NCBI GenBank assembly: GCA_003481745.1
Contig: QULP01000005.1
Span: 269,339 to 333,338, forward strand
Reading direction: 5' to 3'
DNA length: 64,000 bases
Source: Firmicutes bacterium OM04-13BH
GTDB taxonomy: Bacteria; Bacillota; Clostridia; Lachnospirales; Lachnospiraceae
The translations under genes and the position numbers were made by a program. Shown here piece after piece: positions 6,982 to 17,017 of the stretch (position 1 is its first letter; the number at the start of each line of letters is the position of its first letter). Below the pieces are notes generated by a model. It was not told the origin of the DNA and searched no databases. It worked only from the letters and a program-made list of their open reading frames with translations.

Positions 6982-9900
6982 ATGAAGAAACGTCTGATTA
7001 GTATGCTGCTGAGTGCAGCATTATTTGTCACATCTATACCGATGCCGGTTTCTGCGGACAATCAAGTAAATGAAGGGAATGCGAGTACCGCAGTTTCAAG
7101 TGAAGGCAATCAGGGTGAAACTCAGGAAAATGGCATTGATTATAAGATGAATGGCGGTGCTTTTACATCGGGGTATGAAGCACCGGACACTTATCCGGCA
7201 GGCGAACTGCCGACAGAGGAAAATATTACAAAGGCGGGATACGAGTTTGGCGGATGGTATGAGGATGAAAATTTTAGTGGGGAACGCATTACATCCTTAG
7301 ATACAGCAGATCATTCCGGAGCTATCGTACTTTATGCGAAATGGATCGAGCGTTATTATTATATTGATATTCCACAGACGGTATCGGCAGATGGCGGTAC
7401 GCTTTCTATTTCAGCAAAAGCAGGTGGATTTTACGACAAAGATTATGTGAGTGTGTCAGTTGCGTCAGAAAATGACTGGAAGCTGAAAAACGGAAAGCAT
7501 GCATTGGGTTATGAACTCCGAGGGGAAGAGGGCGGTACAAAGCTCGAAAACAATTCGCTTGTAACAAGTTTAAGTGCAGAGGAAAATAAGACAGAGGAGA
7601 ATTTTAACTGTACCGTAACGGATACACCGAGTTATACAGGGGAATATACCGATAAGCTGACGTTTGATATTGCATTTGAAGAGACACGTTATACCGTTCA
7701 TTATGAGACAAACGGCGGTACGCAGTATCAGGACACCAAAAATCAAGCAGGCGAAAATGTTGCATTAACCGACCAGTCCTTTCCGGCAGGAACGGCCCTT
7801 ACAAATCTGCCGGAGCCGGTCAAAAAATCTGCAACATTTATCGGTTGGTGTTATGATGCGGAATGTACCAAGTATGTTGACAGTAAGGACAGGCTGTTAG
7901 GCGATATTACGTTATATGCGGCTTATACCGATACCCAGCCGTTAGATACGGTCACGATGGAAACTTATGCGAGAGCGTATGATGTGGCAACGGATTTCAC
8001 CATTTCGATTACCGATACGAGTGGAAAATTAACGGCAGAAGAACTTCGACAGGCATGTACGATTAAGAATGTAAGTGACCCTTCGGAAGAAATTGTATTA
8101 AGTATCATCGAAAACGGCGACCAGACATTTACCGTTGGAAAGGAAAACGGATGGACGGAAGGTGCTTCTTACAAACTGGAATTAAAAAACAATGCGCTGT
8201 ATTTTACCGGCTATGACACAAGCATCCGTGAGTATGATTTTACAGTTTATAAGGCAGAAATTGAAAATGCAAAGTTAAGAAGTGAACTTAAGTACATTCA
8301 TACAAATGATTTAAGTGATTTAACCGTAAATGGTCAGAAAGCAAAATCAGTTTCCGTCGCAGTTATGACAGTTGGGGCAGATGGTTCCGTACAGGAAGAG
8401 GGAAGTGAAACTTCCGGAACATTTACTTATACCAAACAGAAATTAAGTGTTGGAGATAAGATTGCAGTCTATTCAGGTGATGTGATTCCGACGATGGAAC
8501 TGTCGTCCGGAGAAAACAGTGATGTTTCCTTTTTTGAAATTACAGCAGTAAATGGAACGTCTTACAGCTATCGTGGCGCTGAGGCAGAAGATGTATTATT
8601 TATGCCGGACGTAATTCCGCTTCTTGCTGAGAAAGATAAGGATGGAGATCTAGACAATAACAGTGCGACAGTTGCTGTTAGTGATTTGACCTTTGGCGAT
8701 GACGAAATGAGTCAGGCAATGAATCTTAACAGTGAGACAACAATTGACTCCGGTGATTTTCTTGCATTTTATACGGACATTAACAGCGAGACACTTTTCT
8801 ATGGGGAGATTCAAAGCGTTACCGTTTCAGGGGAGGATTACATATTAGACTATGTGCCTGTTTCGTGGGAAGAAATTCAGATAGCAATGGATGTGTATCG
8901 AACAGAGAAAGTAGATGGAAATGAACTTTTAGAAGATACCGACCGTGGCGAGTTTGAAGATGAAATCGAACAGCAGGCAGTTGAGAGTGGATTTGCAAAT
9001 GAAGTGGTAGAGCGGATTGCCGAAGCAGCGATGCAGACGGAGTCCTTTGAAGAATTAGAACAATCCTTGTCCAGTGATTTGGGCGCGGGAATTTCATTGC
9101 AGCCGAATACAAACATAAATAAAATCATGCCGTTTGCAGGCGGAAAGCCTGGTCGTGTGACCGCAGAGCTTGATCACGTAAAGGCAAATCTTGGAACGAC
9201 CTTAAAGCATTTTGATGGTGATATCAGTGGTGTGCGCATGGCACTCGATATCGGTGTGAAGATTACCATCAAAGTTGCACAGGGCGCAAATATTGAAATT
9301 TTAGTGACAGCGACATTTGAACAGGAAGTTCGTGTCAACATTAATGTAAATGGAAAAGCAGTCTGGAAGAGATGGGGGATTTTCCCGTATATTGCAGATT
9401 ATCGAGTAACGGCATCCTTTGATTTATATGAATATACCAGAATCGGTTTAAATGTAAACTTTAAGGTCGTAGAATCCGGATTTATCGATAATGGCTCGAA
9501 ACTTAGAAAAGGTGTCAACAAGATAACAGAAGAACTTAAGAGCATGATGGAAAATGGCGAGGATTATCTTGCGGATAAATCGAAATTGTCAGGAAGTCTT
9601 GGTGATTCAGGAGATGATATTTCGGTTTCTAAGAGCCTTGCCGAGCGATATTCGGAACTGTTAGAAGAAGATTCAGACTGGGTGGAAATCTATAACCGCA
9701 AGCTGCTGGAACGGCATTTCCGTGTCTTATTAATTATCGATATTGAAGTACGTTTAGACTTTGTAGTATCTGCAAATGTCAATATTTCAATGGGTATGAG
9801 TTACTGGTATAAAAATGCAAAACGTTATGTGTTCTGTGTAAAAGTAAAAGACAGAAGCGCAACCAGTGATACGATTGATTTATGTGAAGAACAATACGAA

Positions 9901-12900
9901 TTTACCGCTTATGCGATGGGAACGCTTGGACTTCGGGCAGGAGTAAGGCTTACAATCAAAGTGGGTCTGATTTCTACGAAACTTGCCAGTGTGGGGATCT
10001 CCGCAGAAGTCGGTGGATATGCGCAGGTTTGGGGTTATCTGTATTATGAATTAAAATATGCGGCATCGACGGGACGGCAGACCAGGGCAATGGGTGCGAT
10101 TTATCTGGAAATCGGTATTTATCTTGAAATTAAATTCCAGGCGCAGGCACTTGCCAATGCATTTACTTACAGTCCGACTTTGTATGAAAATGAATGGCCG
10201 CTTTATCGGGTTGGAAGTCTTGAGAGCGTCCTGGATTTTGTATATACGCAGAATGAAGTTGAAGAGATTAGCATGAAGCGTGACATTCAGTCGGTACAGC
10301 TTTCTGATAATTACTTCAAGATGCAGTACATGCACATGAAAGATGGCTTAAACGATGGAAAATATTTTGAAAAGATTTATGATGATAATTCAAAATACTT
10401 TAACATCGTGATGACAAATCCGGCATTTAGTTATGACCCTGCGACAAACATCATCAGCGTTGACCCGCAAAACAAACCGGAACAGGATGGAGAAATGATA
10501 ATTACCTGGAAGAACCAGGAGGGCACATTTAATACAAAAGCGATTACAAGAAAGATTTCTCTGCACTGGGATAAACTTCGGGATGGTTATTACATTGCAT
10601 TCCAGAGTAACGGCGGTTCTTATATTGAAACAATTGTAGGAAAATACAATGTTCCGATTCAGGCACCGAAAAATCCGGTACGTTTAGGTTACAATTTCGC
10701 AGGATGGTACAGCAATGAAGAACTGACCAAACCGTATACGATTCCGACAAACATGCCGGACAATGATGCATTGGTTTATGCAAAATGGGAAGCAGCGGAT
10801 GTGGATTACACGGTTGTGGACTATATGGAAAAGACAAATGGTGTCTATGAAGCGCAGACTCCGGTGAAATATAAGGCAAAGACAGGTTCTAAGGTGACAC
10901 CGACTCCGACGAAACGGACAGGATTTGAGACTCCGCCTGAGATTACCGAGACGATACAGGCAGATGGAAGTACGGAAATCGAGTATTATTATGCGAGAGA
11001 ACAGCATAAAATCACATTTGAATCTGAGGGAGAAATTCTCTCACAGGGAATTTATAAATACGGAAGTCTCATGCCGACACCGGCGGTATATCGACCGGGA
11101 TATGAATTTGATGGATGGGACAGCGAAGTTCCGGAAAATGTTCCGGCAGAAGATAAGACTTATCGGGCAAAATGGAAACCATTAGACGGTATTGCTTATT
11201 CTGTAAAATATTATATCCAGAATCCGGATGGAGAAGGCTATGAAGTGGGTGAAATCAAGACCTTCTCCGGAAAGACAGCAGAAGAAGTGACTGCACCGGA
11301 AGCAGATTATGATGAGGCAGTTTACCACTTAAAAGGGCAGCTTCCAAAAGGCAAAGTAAAAGCAGATGGAAGTCTGGTATTAAAAGTTTACTATGATTTA
11401 AATGAATATAAACTGACATATGACCCGGATGGCGGAACACTTGACGAGACAGAAGTAAGTGCAAAACCAGGCGATAAGATTTCACTTCCGGTACCGGTTC
11501 GGGATGGATATACCTTTGAAGGCTGGTATTTAGACAAAGCACATGAGCAGTTATTTGGCGGAACGATGCCAAGAGAGGACTGCACAGTTTATGCAAAATG
11601 GGAAACACAGAAAGTAAATTATACGGTAAGACATCTTCAGGAAGTGGTTCATAACGAAGAAGTCGAGGCAAACAGCGTGGAAATCGATCCATCCATTGCG
11701 GAAGAAGAACCAATAGAAGAGAATAATTTTGAATTAGTGGAAGAAGAAGTATTCTCTGCAAAGACAGGTGAAATGGTAACTCCGGCAGTGAAAAGTTATA
11801 CAGGATTTACTGCGCCGGAAACCGTTACAGAAAAGGTTTTAGGAGATGGAAGTCTTGTCATTGAATATCGTTATCAGAGAAATATGCATGAGATTAATCT
11901 GGTATTTGATGGCAAAGAAATCATTCGTTACTGGCTTCAGTATGGCGCATCGATTGTTGAGACCCCGGGAAGGATGGGATATCTGTTTGGCGGATGGTAC
12001 ACGGATGATACTTATCAGACTGCATTTAGCGGAACGATGCCGGACAATGATTTGAGCTTATATGCAAAATGGGAACCGACAGATTCCGAATACATCGTAC
12101 GACATTACAAACAGGATCTTCCTGCAATCGATGAAAAGACTTATACGCTTGTGGAAGAAGAAGTGAAAACTGCACTTACAGACAGTGAAGTGACACCGGA
12201 AGTAAAAACTTATGAAGGTTTTGTTTCTCCATCGGCGAAGAAAGAAGTCGTAAGTCCTTATGGAGATACCAGCATTGAATATTATTATGATCGAGTTTCC
12301 AGTCCGGTTACTTATGTACAGAATAATGGAGAAGCAGACAAGGTTGAAGATACTTTATTTGGTGAAGAAATTTCCTATATTCCAAAACAATCCGGTTATG
12401 CATTTGTCGGCTGGTATTTAGATGAAGCATTGACTAAACCGCTTGAGAAGGCAGAAATGCCGGCACACAGTCTGAAACTTTATGCAAAATGGGAGCTTGG
12501 AAAGAAATCCTATCGTGTCAACCATTACATTCAGGAAGTGCGACTTGGTGAAAATTATGAACTGGCTGAGAGTGAAAACTTTATCGGCACAGCAGGTGAA
12601 ATGGTAGCACCGGAAGTTAAGACTTATGAGGGATTCACCTCACCGGAAAAACAGTATTATGAACTTCAGGTATCGGATGACATGGAAGTGTTCAATTATT
12701 ACTATCAGCGTAACAGTTACAATGTGACAATAGACAGAAACAACGGCAGTGAGAATATTACATTAGAACCGGCGTATGAATCAAAAATCGAATACCGTCC
12801 GGAAAAGATGGGTTATCAGTTTGCAGGCTGGTATCTCGACAAAGAGTTAAAACAGGAATTTGGTGGAACAGTTCCGGCGAAAGATTTGACTCTGTATGCA

Positions 12901-15063
12901 AAATGGGAGGCACAGGATGTTTCCTACAGCGTGCGCCATTATCTGCAAAATGCAAATGATGACGGATATACCTCAGCAGGTACAGAGAGCTTTACAGCAA
13001 AGACTGACAGCAGTGTGACACCGGAAGTTAAGACTTATGCAGGATTTACCTCACCAGAGACACAGACAGCAACCGTAACGGCAGATGGAACATTAAATAT
13101 TACTTACCGTTATCTGAGAAACACCCATACCTTGACAGAGAAATTCTGCGATGGCAGGGAAGATAAGATTCAGACGATGCGGTATGGTTCAGCGATTGCG
13201 GGTGTATCAAAAGCGGGTTACACCTTTGCAGGCTGGTATTTGGATGAGAACTATGAAACTGCATTTACCGGAACAATGCCGGATCAAGACCTGACCTTAT
13301 ATGCAAAATGGGAAGCAAAGAAAATCAATTACGTGGTGGAACACTATCAGGAAAAGGCAGATGGAAATGGTTATGTTTTAAAAGAACGTGAAATCAAAAC
13401 TGCCGATACCGACAGCACTGTGACACCGGAAGTAACCTCTTACACAGGATTTACCTCACCACAGGTACAGACAAAGAAAGTAGACGGCGCAGAGATGACA
13501 GTGATTCAGTATCACTATACAAGAAATGTTCACCGTCTGACCTTTGTTCTTGAAAATGGAGAAGCAGATAAGGTTTCTGATGTTCGTTATCAGAGTACAG
13601 TGACTGCACCAAATCCAAAACGGGAAGGTTATACCTTTGTCGGATGGGATAAAGAAGTCGTTGAGACGATGCCGGACAATGACGAAACTTATACGGCAGT
13701 CTGGATGAAAAATACTTACACAATCCGCTTTAACACAGAAGGCGGAAATGAAATCAAAGAAATGACTCTGGAATATGGCGAAAAGATTACCAAACCGAAA
13801 GATCCAACACGGAAAGGTTATAACTTTGTTAGCTGGAACATTGAAATTCCATCGGAAATGCCGGCAAAAAATCTGATGTGCACCGCAGTATGGAAGAAAG
13901 AAACTTATACCATCAGCTATAACTTAAATGGCGGAAGTGCTTCTAATCCGGCAAGTTACGATGTGGAAAGCAGACCAATTCGTCTGGAAACTCCGAAACG
14001 GACAGGCTATACATTTACCGGATGGAGCGGAACTGGACTTTCCAAGAAAGAAATGACCGTGACGATTCCAAAAGGTTCAACCGGAAACCGCAGTTACACC
14101 GCAAACTGGCAGGAAAATACTTACACCATCTGCTTTACCACCTGTGGAGTCGGCACAACTGGTTCAATGGACCAGATAAAAATGAACTATACTCAGACAA
14201 AACAATTGCCGGATAACAAATTTGTTTGTAAGGGCTACACCTTCATCGGATGGTCTTATAAAGCAAATCAGACCATTGCATATTATAGAGACCACGCATG
14301 GGTAAGCAAACTTTCGGATGCAAATAATGGTGTTGCAACCTTGTATCCGGTATGGAAAGCGAACACGTATAAAGTAACCTTTGATTACGGATATGATAAC
14401 AAGAAGTCAGAAGTTAACTGTGTATACAACAAAAATTATTCGCTTCCACAGAATGTAACAAGATACGGCTGGTCCTTTGAAGGTTGGAAACTGAAAAATG
14501 CGACAGCAGTAACCTATAAACCAGGCAAGAAAAATGCAAAACTTGAAGATGCAGAAAATATTGTGTTGCATGCAAGCTGGAAAGCAAATAATTCGTACAG
14601 TTATCGTCCATCAAGTTCGTCAAACAGATATCTGGTTACGGATGACCATGAACTGACTAAATTTACATTCTATGTGGATGGAAATCAGACTTCTGTAAAG
14701 ACAACCGGCGATACGGGACAAAATCCGGCAAGATATCATCTGAATATGACGAATCTTTCTTATCAGGCAGTTCATAATAGCTACAGCAAGATGAAGATAA
14801 AGATAAGCTTTAAGATTACGATGGAAAAAGATGGATATGCAGATTTAAGAGTTTCTTATCATTCCAGAACACAAAATAAGACTTATGAAAAATGGAAAAC
14901 CGAAGTAGAAGACATCAAGGCGAAGAACGGAGAGACCGTAACGTATACTTATACAAAAGACGGCACCGATGCAGATAATATCACATTGGAATTTGACGCA
15001 CATGGAAAAAATTCTGATAAATATTATCTCAGCAACTTAAATGTAGACGTTACTTATGAGTAG
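6982..15063 (+). CDS. Giant secreted InlB-repeat/MucBP-like surface protein (2693 residues)
   Basis: Starts with a signal peptide (MKKRLISMLLSAALFVTSIPMP, cleaved near VSADN). It holds about 14 InlB B-repeat (Flg_new) modules ending in YAKW-type motifs: two near residues 55-310, the rest from about 1210 to 2540. Between many of them are about seven 60-70-residue modules starting like YSVRHYLQ and containing VTPEVKTY-x-GFTSPE, resembling MucBP-type domains. Residues about 720-1150 form a large beta-rich region with no recognised family. A beta-strand-rich tail (about 2560-2693) ends the protein. There is no LPXTG motif, C-terminal membrane segment or Lys/Arg tail, so attachment must be non-covalent or through partners from the same operon. 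The likely role is adhesion or an outer-surface fibre. Confidence 0.85.
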   Translation: MKKRLISMLLSAALFVTSIPMPVSADNQVNEGNASTAVSSEGNQGETQENGIDYKMNGGAFTSGYEAPDTYPAGELPTEENITKAGYEFGGWYEDENFSGERITSLDTADHSGAIVLYAKWIERYYYIDIPQTVSADGGTLSISAKAGGFYDKDYVSVSVASENDWKLKNGKHALGYELRGEEGGTKLENNSLVTSLSAEENKTEENFNCTVTDTPSYTGEYTDKLTFDIAFEETRYTVHYETNGGTQYQDTKNQAGENVALTDQSFPAGTALTNLPEPVKKSATFIGWCYDAECTKYVDSKDRLLGDITLYAAYTDTQPLDTVTMETYARAYDVATDFTISITDTSGKLTAEELRQACTIKNVSDPSEEIVLSIIENGDQTFTVGKENGWTEGASYKLELKNNALYFTGYDTSIREYDFTVYKAEIENAKLRSELKYIHTNDLSDLTVNGQKAKSVSVAVMTVGADGSVQEEGSETSGTFTYTKQKLSVGDKIAVYSGDVIPTMELSSGENSDVSFFEITAVNGTSYSYRGAEAEDVLFMPDVIPLLAEKDKDGDLDNNSATVAVSDLTFGDDEMSQAMNLNSETTIDSGDFLAFYTDINSETLFYGEIQSVTVSGEDYILDYVPVSWEEIQIAMDVYRTEKVDGNELLEDTDRGEFEDEIEQQAVESGFANEVVERIAEAAMQTESFEELEQSLSSDLGAGISLQPNTNINKIMPFAGGKPGRVTAELDHVKANLGTTLKHFDGDISGVRMALDIGVKITIKVAQGANIEILVTATFEQEVRVNINVNGKAVWKRWGIFPYIADYRVTASFDLYEYTRIGLNVNFKVVESGFIDNGSKLRKGVNKITEELKSMMENGEDYLADKSKLSGSLGDSGDDISVSKSLAERYSELLEEDSDWVEIYNRKLLERHFRVLLIIDIEVRLDFVVSANVNISMGMSYWYKNAKRYVFCVKVKDRSATSDTIDLCEEQYEFTAYAMGTLGLRAGVRLTIKVGLISTKLASVGISAEVGGYAQVWGYLYYELKYAASTGRQTRAMGAIYLEIGIYLEIKFQAQALANAFTYSPTLYENEWPLYRVGSLESVLDFVYTQNEVEEISMKRDIQSVQLSDNYFKMQYMHMKDGLNDGKYFEKIYDDNSKYFNIVMTNPAFSYDPATNIISVDPQNKPEQDGEMIITWKNQEGTFNTKAITRKISLHWDKLRDGYYIAFQSNGGSYIETIVGKYNVPIQAPKNPVRLGYNFAGWYSNEELTKPYTIPTNMPDNDALVYAKWEAADVDYTVVDYMEKTNGVYEAQTPVKYKAKTGSKVTPTPTKRTGFETPPEITETIQADGSTEIEYYYAREQHKITFESEGEILSQGIYKYGSLMPTPAVYRPGYEFDGWDSEVPENVPAEDKTYRAKWKPLDGIAYSVKYYIQNPDGEGYEVGEIKTFSGKTAEEVTAPEADYDEAVYHLKGQLPKGKVKADGSLVLKVYYDLNEYKLTYDPDGGTLDETEVSAKPGDKISLPVPVRDGYTFEGWYLDKAHEQLFGGTMPREDCTVYAKWETQKVNYTVRHLQEVVHNEEVEANSVEIDPSIAEEEPIEENNFELVEEEVFSAKTGEMVTPAVKSYTGFTAPETVTEKVLGDGSLVIEYRYQRNMHEINLVFDGKEIIRYWLQYGASIVETPGRMGYLFGGWYTDDTYQTAFSGTMPDNDLSLYAKWEPTDSEYIVRHYKQDLPAIDEKTYTLVEEEVKTALTDSEVTPEVKTYEGFVSPSAKKEVVSPYGDTSIEYYYDRVSSPVTYVQNNGEADKVEDTLFGEEISYIPKQSGYAFVGWYLDEALTKPLEKAEMPAHSLKLYAKWELGKKSYRVNHYIQEVRLGENYELAESENFIGTAGEMVAPEVKTYEGFTSPEKQYYELQVSDDMEVFNYYYQRNSYNVTIDRNNGSENITLEPAYESKIEYRPEKMGYQFAGWYLDKELKQEFGGTVPAKDLTLYAKWEAQDVSYSVRHYLQNANDDGYTSAGTESFTAKTDSSVTPEVKTYAGFTSPETQTATVTADGTLNITYRYLRNTHTLTEKFCDGREDKIQTMRYGSAIAGVSKAGYTFAGWYLDENYETAFTGTMPDQDLTLYAKWEAKKINYVVEHYQEKADGNGYVLKEREIKTADTDSTVTPEVTSYTGFTSPQVQTKKVDGAEMTVIQYHYTRNVHRLTFVLENGEADKVSDVRYQSTVTAPNPKREGYTFVGWDKEVVETMPDNDETYTAVWMKNTYTIRFNTEGGNEIKEMTLEYGEKITKPKDPTRKGYNFVSWNIEIPSEMPAKNLMCTAVWKKETYTISYNLNGGSASNPASYDVESRPIRLETPKRTGYTFTGWSGTGLSKKEMTVTIPKGSTGNRSYTANWQENTYTICFTTCGVGTTGSMDQIKMNYTQTKQLPDNKFVCKGYTFIGWSYKANQTIAYYRDHAWVSKLSDANNGVATLYPVWKANTYKVTFDYGYDNKKSEVNCVYNKNYSLPQNVTRYGWSFEGWKLKNATAVTYKPGKKNAKLEDAENIVLHASWKANNSYSYRPSSSSNRYLVTDDHELTKFTFYVDGNQTSVKTTGDTGQNPARYHLNMTNLSYQAVHNSYSKMKIKISFKITMEKDGYADLRVSYHSRTQNKTYEKWKTEVEDIKAKNGETVTYTYTKDGTDADNITLEFDAHGKNSDKYYLSNLNVDVTYE

Positions 15064-15083
15064 TGAGCAAGGGGGAAGTGCAG

Positions 15084-15602
15084 ATGAACGGCAAAAATAA
15101 AACAAATAAAATACTAATCGGAATTATTATCTGCCTGATTGCAGTGATTATTGGAGGGGCAATTTATTTTACAAGAGGTACAGACAAAGACAAGGAAAAT
15201 AAAACTCTGGATTCGGCTTTCGAGCCGAATCTGGACTCCAACGCAAGCGAGACTGCCTCAAATGACGGGAACAATGAAGAAGCTGATAAACCGGAAGGAA
15301 TCCGGATTCCGGGATATCCATCAATTACAGTTCCGGCAGATACAACAGACATAGAAATGAATCTGGAAAATCCGGCCGGAAATCCATGCTACTTTACATT
15401 TGAACTGGTGTTAAAAGATACAAATGAAACTCTGTATACCTCGAAAATGGTAGAACCGGGGAAAGCAATTACGAACGTAACACTGTCGCATGGACTTGAA
15501 AAAGGGGAATATCCGGCTGTGATAAAGATTTCGACAGCATCACTTGAGGATGGCTCTGCAATGAACGGAGCAAATGTAGAAACTACCTTGATTGTACAGT
15601 AG
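15084..15602 (+). CDS. Membrane-anchored extracellular beta-domain protein, second gene of the surface operon
   Basis: 172 residues from ATG 15084, chosen because GGGGGAAG lies 6 bases upstream; a GTG overlapping the previous stop (15063) would only add seven polar residues. One N-terminal membrane helix (ILIGIIICLIAVIIGGAIYF) precedes an acidic, Asn/Ser-rich linker. A beta-sandwich-like domain of about 100 residues starts at GIRIPGYPSITVPADTT and ends ETTLIVQ. The positive residues before the helix place the domain outside the cell. Its gene starts 20 bases after the giant protein's stop, so it is probably translated from the same message and may hold that protein at the membrane. No family recognised. 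Confidence 0.7.
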   Translation: MNGKNKTNKILIGIIICLIAVIIGGAIYFTRGTDKDKENKTLDSAFEPNLDSNASETASNDGNNEEADKPEGIRIPGYPSITVPADTTDIEMNLENPAGNPCYFTFELVLKDTNETLYTSKMVEPGKAITNVTLSHGLEKGEYPAVIKISTASLEDGSAMNGANVETTLIVQ

Positions 15603-15653
15603 TAATGTAATGGGCGCTCTCCGAGAGCACATAAAAAAGACAGGAGGAACACT

Positions 15654-16103
15654 ATGAGAAGAAAATGGTTTTTTGCCGGAATCTTTTTTACAGTGATGCT
15701 TGCCAATACTGTCTATGCAAATAATACGACAACGGTAAGTTATACAGTAAATCCGGCATATACAGTGCTGATTCCGGTGGATACAGAAGTTGAATTTAAT
15801 CAGTTATCAGAATCATTTGGAAAGATTCAGGTAGAAAATGCACAGCTTGATGAGGGAAAATGCATTGAGGTTTCTTTAAGTTCTGACGGAGTATTGAAAA
15901 ACAAAAATAATCGGAGTGATGTGATTCCTTATCAGATTTTAAAAACGAGTGAAGCGACACCATTTGTGTCAGCGAGGTATCACACGGCAGGAGAAGCGAC
16001 ACCGCTTACCATCAGTATTAAACAAGATGACTGGAACAAAGCACCGTCGGGAGATTACTCAGATACCGTGACATTTACGATTTCCTACGTGGATGATAAA
16101 TAA
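15654..16103 (+). CDS. Small exported single-module protein (module B), surface operon
   Basis: 149 residues with a signal peptide (MRRKWFFAGIFFTVMLANTVYA) and one beta-rich module, here called B, from about residue 35 to the end (PAYTVLIPVDTEVEFNQL, IPYQIL, IKQDDWNKA, YSDTVTFTISY). The closing TVTFTISY strand is typical of pilin-like and WxL-like beta-sandwich domains in Gram-positive cell-surface proteins. The same module forms the second half of the next protein. ATG 15654 follows AGGAGG. There is no anchor, so the protein must be free or bound non-covalently to a partner. Confidence 0.75.
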   Translation: MRRKWFFAGIFFTVMLANTVYANNTTTVSYTVNPAYTVLIPVDTEVEFNQLSESFGKIQVENAQLDEGKCIEVSLSSDGVLKNKNNRSDVIPYQILKTSEATPFVSARYHTAGEATPLTISIKQDDWNKAPSGDYSDTVTFTISYVDDK

Positions 16104-16120
16104 ATGAGAGGGGAAGTATT

Positions 16121-16858
16121 ATGAAGAAAAAAACAATTATGGCAGTTTTAATAGGAATGACAGTCATAATGACACAACAGAGGATTATCGTTTTAGCAGC
16201 GACTACTTCAGGTGATCGGCAAAGCAGTACTGTTAGTGCAACTGTACCGGATAAACATACGATTACAATCGATAAAGATGCGCATGTTACGATTACTTAT
16301 GAGGACTCAAAAGATGAAGGGGAGGGAGATGCATTTCCGATAGAACGCTTTTCAACTCCAACCTTTACGATTGAAACCGAAGACGGATGGGAGATTGATA
16401 AAATCCTTTTAAATGGCGTAGATATCACCAGTCAGCTGAGCAATAAAAAGCTGACGCTGCCATCCGTTTATCAAAATGAGACGCTGAAAATTTCAACGAA
16501 AATCAAACCGGCATATACCGTAGTGATTCCACAGGATACCAATGTTCAGTTCAATAAATTGACAGAAAACTTTGGAAAAATTTCAATGGAAAAAGTATGG
16601 TTGGAAGATGGAAAATGTATTGAAGTATCGATGAGTTCCGCAGGAAATCTGACGAACCAGAAAGATTCAAGTAAATTAATTCCATATCAGATTTTGGAAG
16701 AAGGAAAAGATACTCCGTTTACATCAGCAAAATATACGGCGCAGGGAGAAGAAACTTCTCTGCTTATCGACATTAAACAAGATGACTGGAATAAAGCGGC
16801 ATCCGGTTCTTACTCTGATACTGTTACGTTTACAATCTCTTATGCAGACAGTGAATGA
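16121..16858 (+). CDS. Exported two-module (A+B) protein, surface operon
   Basis: 245 residues with a signal peptide (to about residue 28, VLAATTS). Residues about 43-127 form module A (KHTITIDKDAHVTITYE, IERFSTPTFTIE, GWEIDKILLNGVDITSQ, LPSVYQNETLKIST). Residues about 128-245 form module B, closely matching the previous protein (PAYTVVIPQDTNVQFNKL, IPYQIL, IKQDDWNKA, YSDTVTFTISY). Module A recurs in the third small protein of the cluster (17018-17680). The protein thus shares one half with each neighbour, as expected for a linker subunit in a stacked surface assembly. Exact function unknown. Confidence 0.75.
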   Translation: MKKKTIMAVLIGMTVIMTQQRIIVLAATTSGDRQSSTVSATVPDKHTITIDKDAHVTITYEDSKDEGEGDAFPIERFSTPTFTIETEDGWEIDKILLNGVDITSQLSNKKLTLPSVYQNETLKISTKIKPAYTVVIPQDTNVQFNKLTENFGKISMEKVWLEDGKCIEVSMSSAGNLTNQKDSSKLIPYQILEEGKDTPFTSAKYTAQGEETSLLIDIKQDDWNKAASGSYSDTVTFTISYADSE

Positions 16859-16869
16859 TGGACGTGTCT

Positions 16870-16985
16870 GATTTGTCATCTACTGCGTTAGCGTCAATCA
16901 CCGTAGCTCCGCTACGTTTCATTCCGCTGCCTTGTATATGAAAAAATCATTCAACGTCAAATATCAATGTAGTAGAGATTTGCTA
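16870..16985. repeat. Intergenic hairpin element, related in part to a sequence at 62246
   Basis: The gap between the two-module and anchored surface genes holds a small hairpin (CGTAG-CTCCG-CTACG). It also holds a 24-base block at 16930-16953, starting CCTTGTATATGA and ending AAAATCATTCA, which recurs with one mismatch at 62246-62269 downstream of uxaA. This points to a dispersed miniature repeat, with only part of it at the second site. Confidence 0.55.
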
Positions 16986-17017
16986 TACATTATACTTGTG
17001 AATTGGAGGAGGATAAT

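Noticed and set aside
11255..11761. Long minus-strand open frame inside the giant surface gene
   Set aside because: Repetitive coding DNA keeps antisense frames open; composition and lack of a ribosome site mark it as a shadow.
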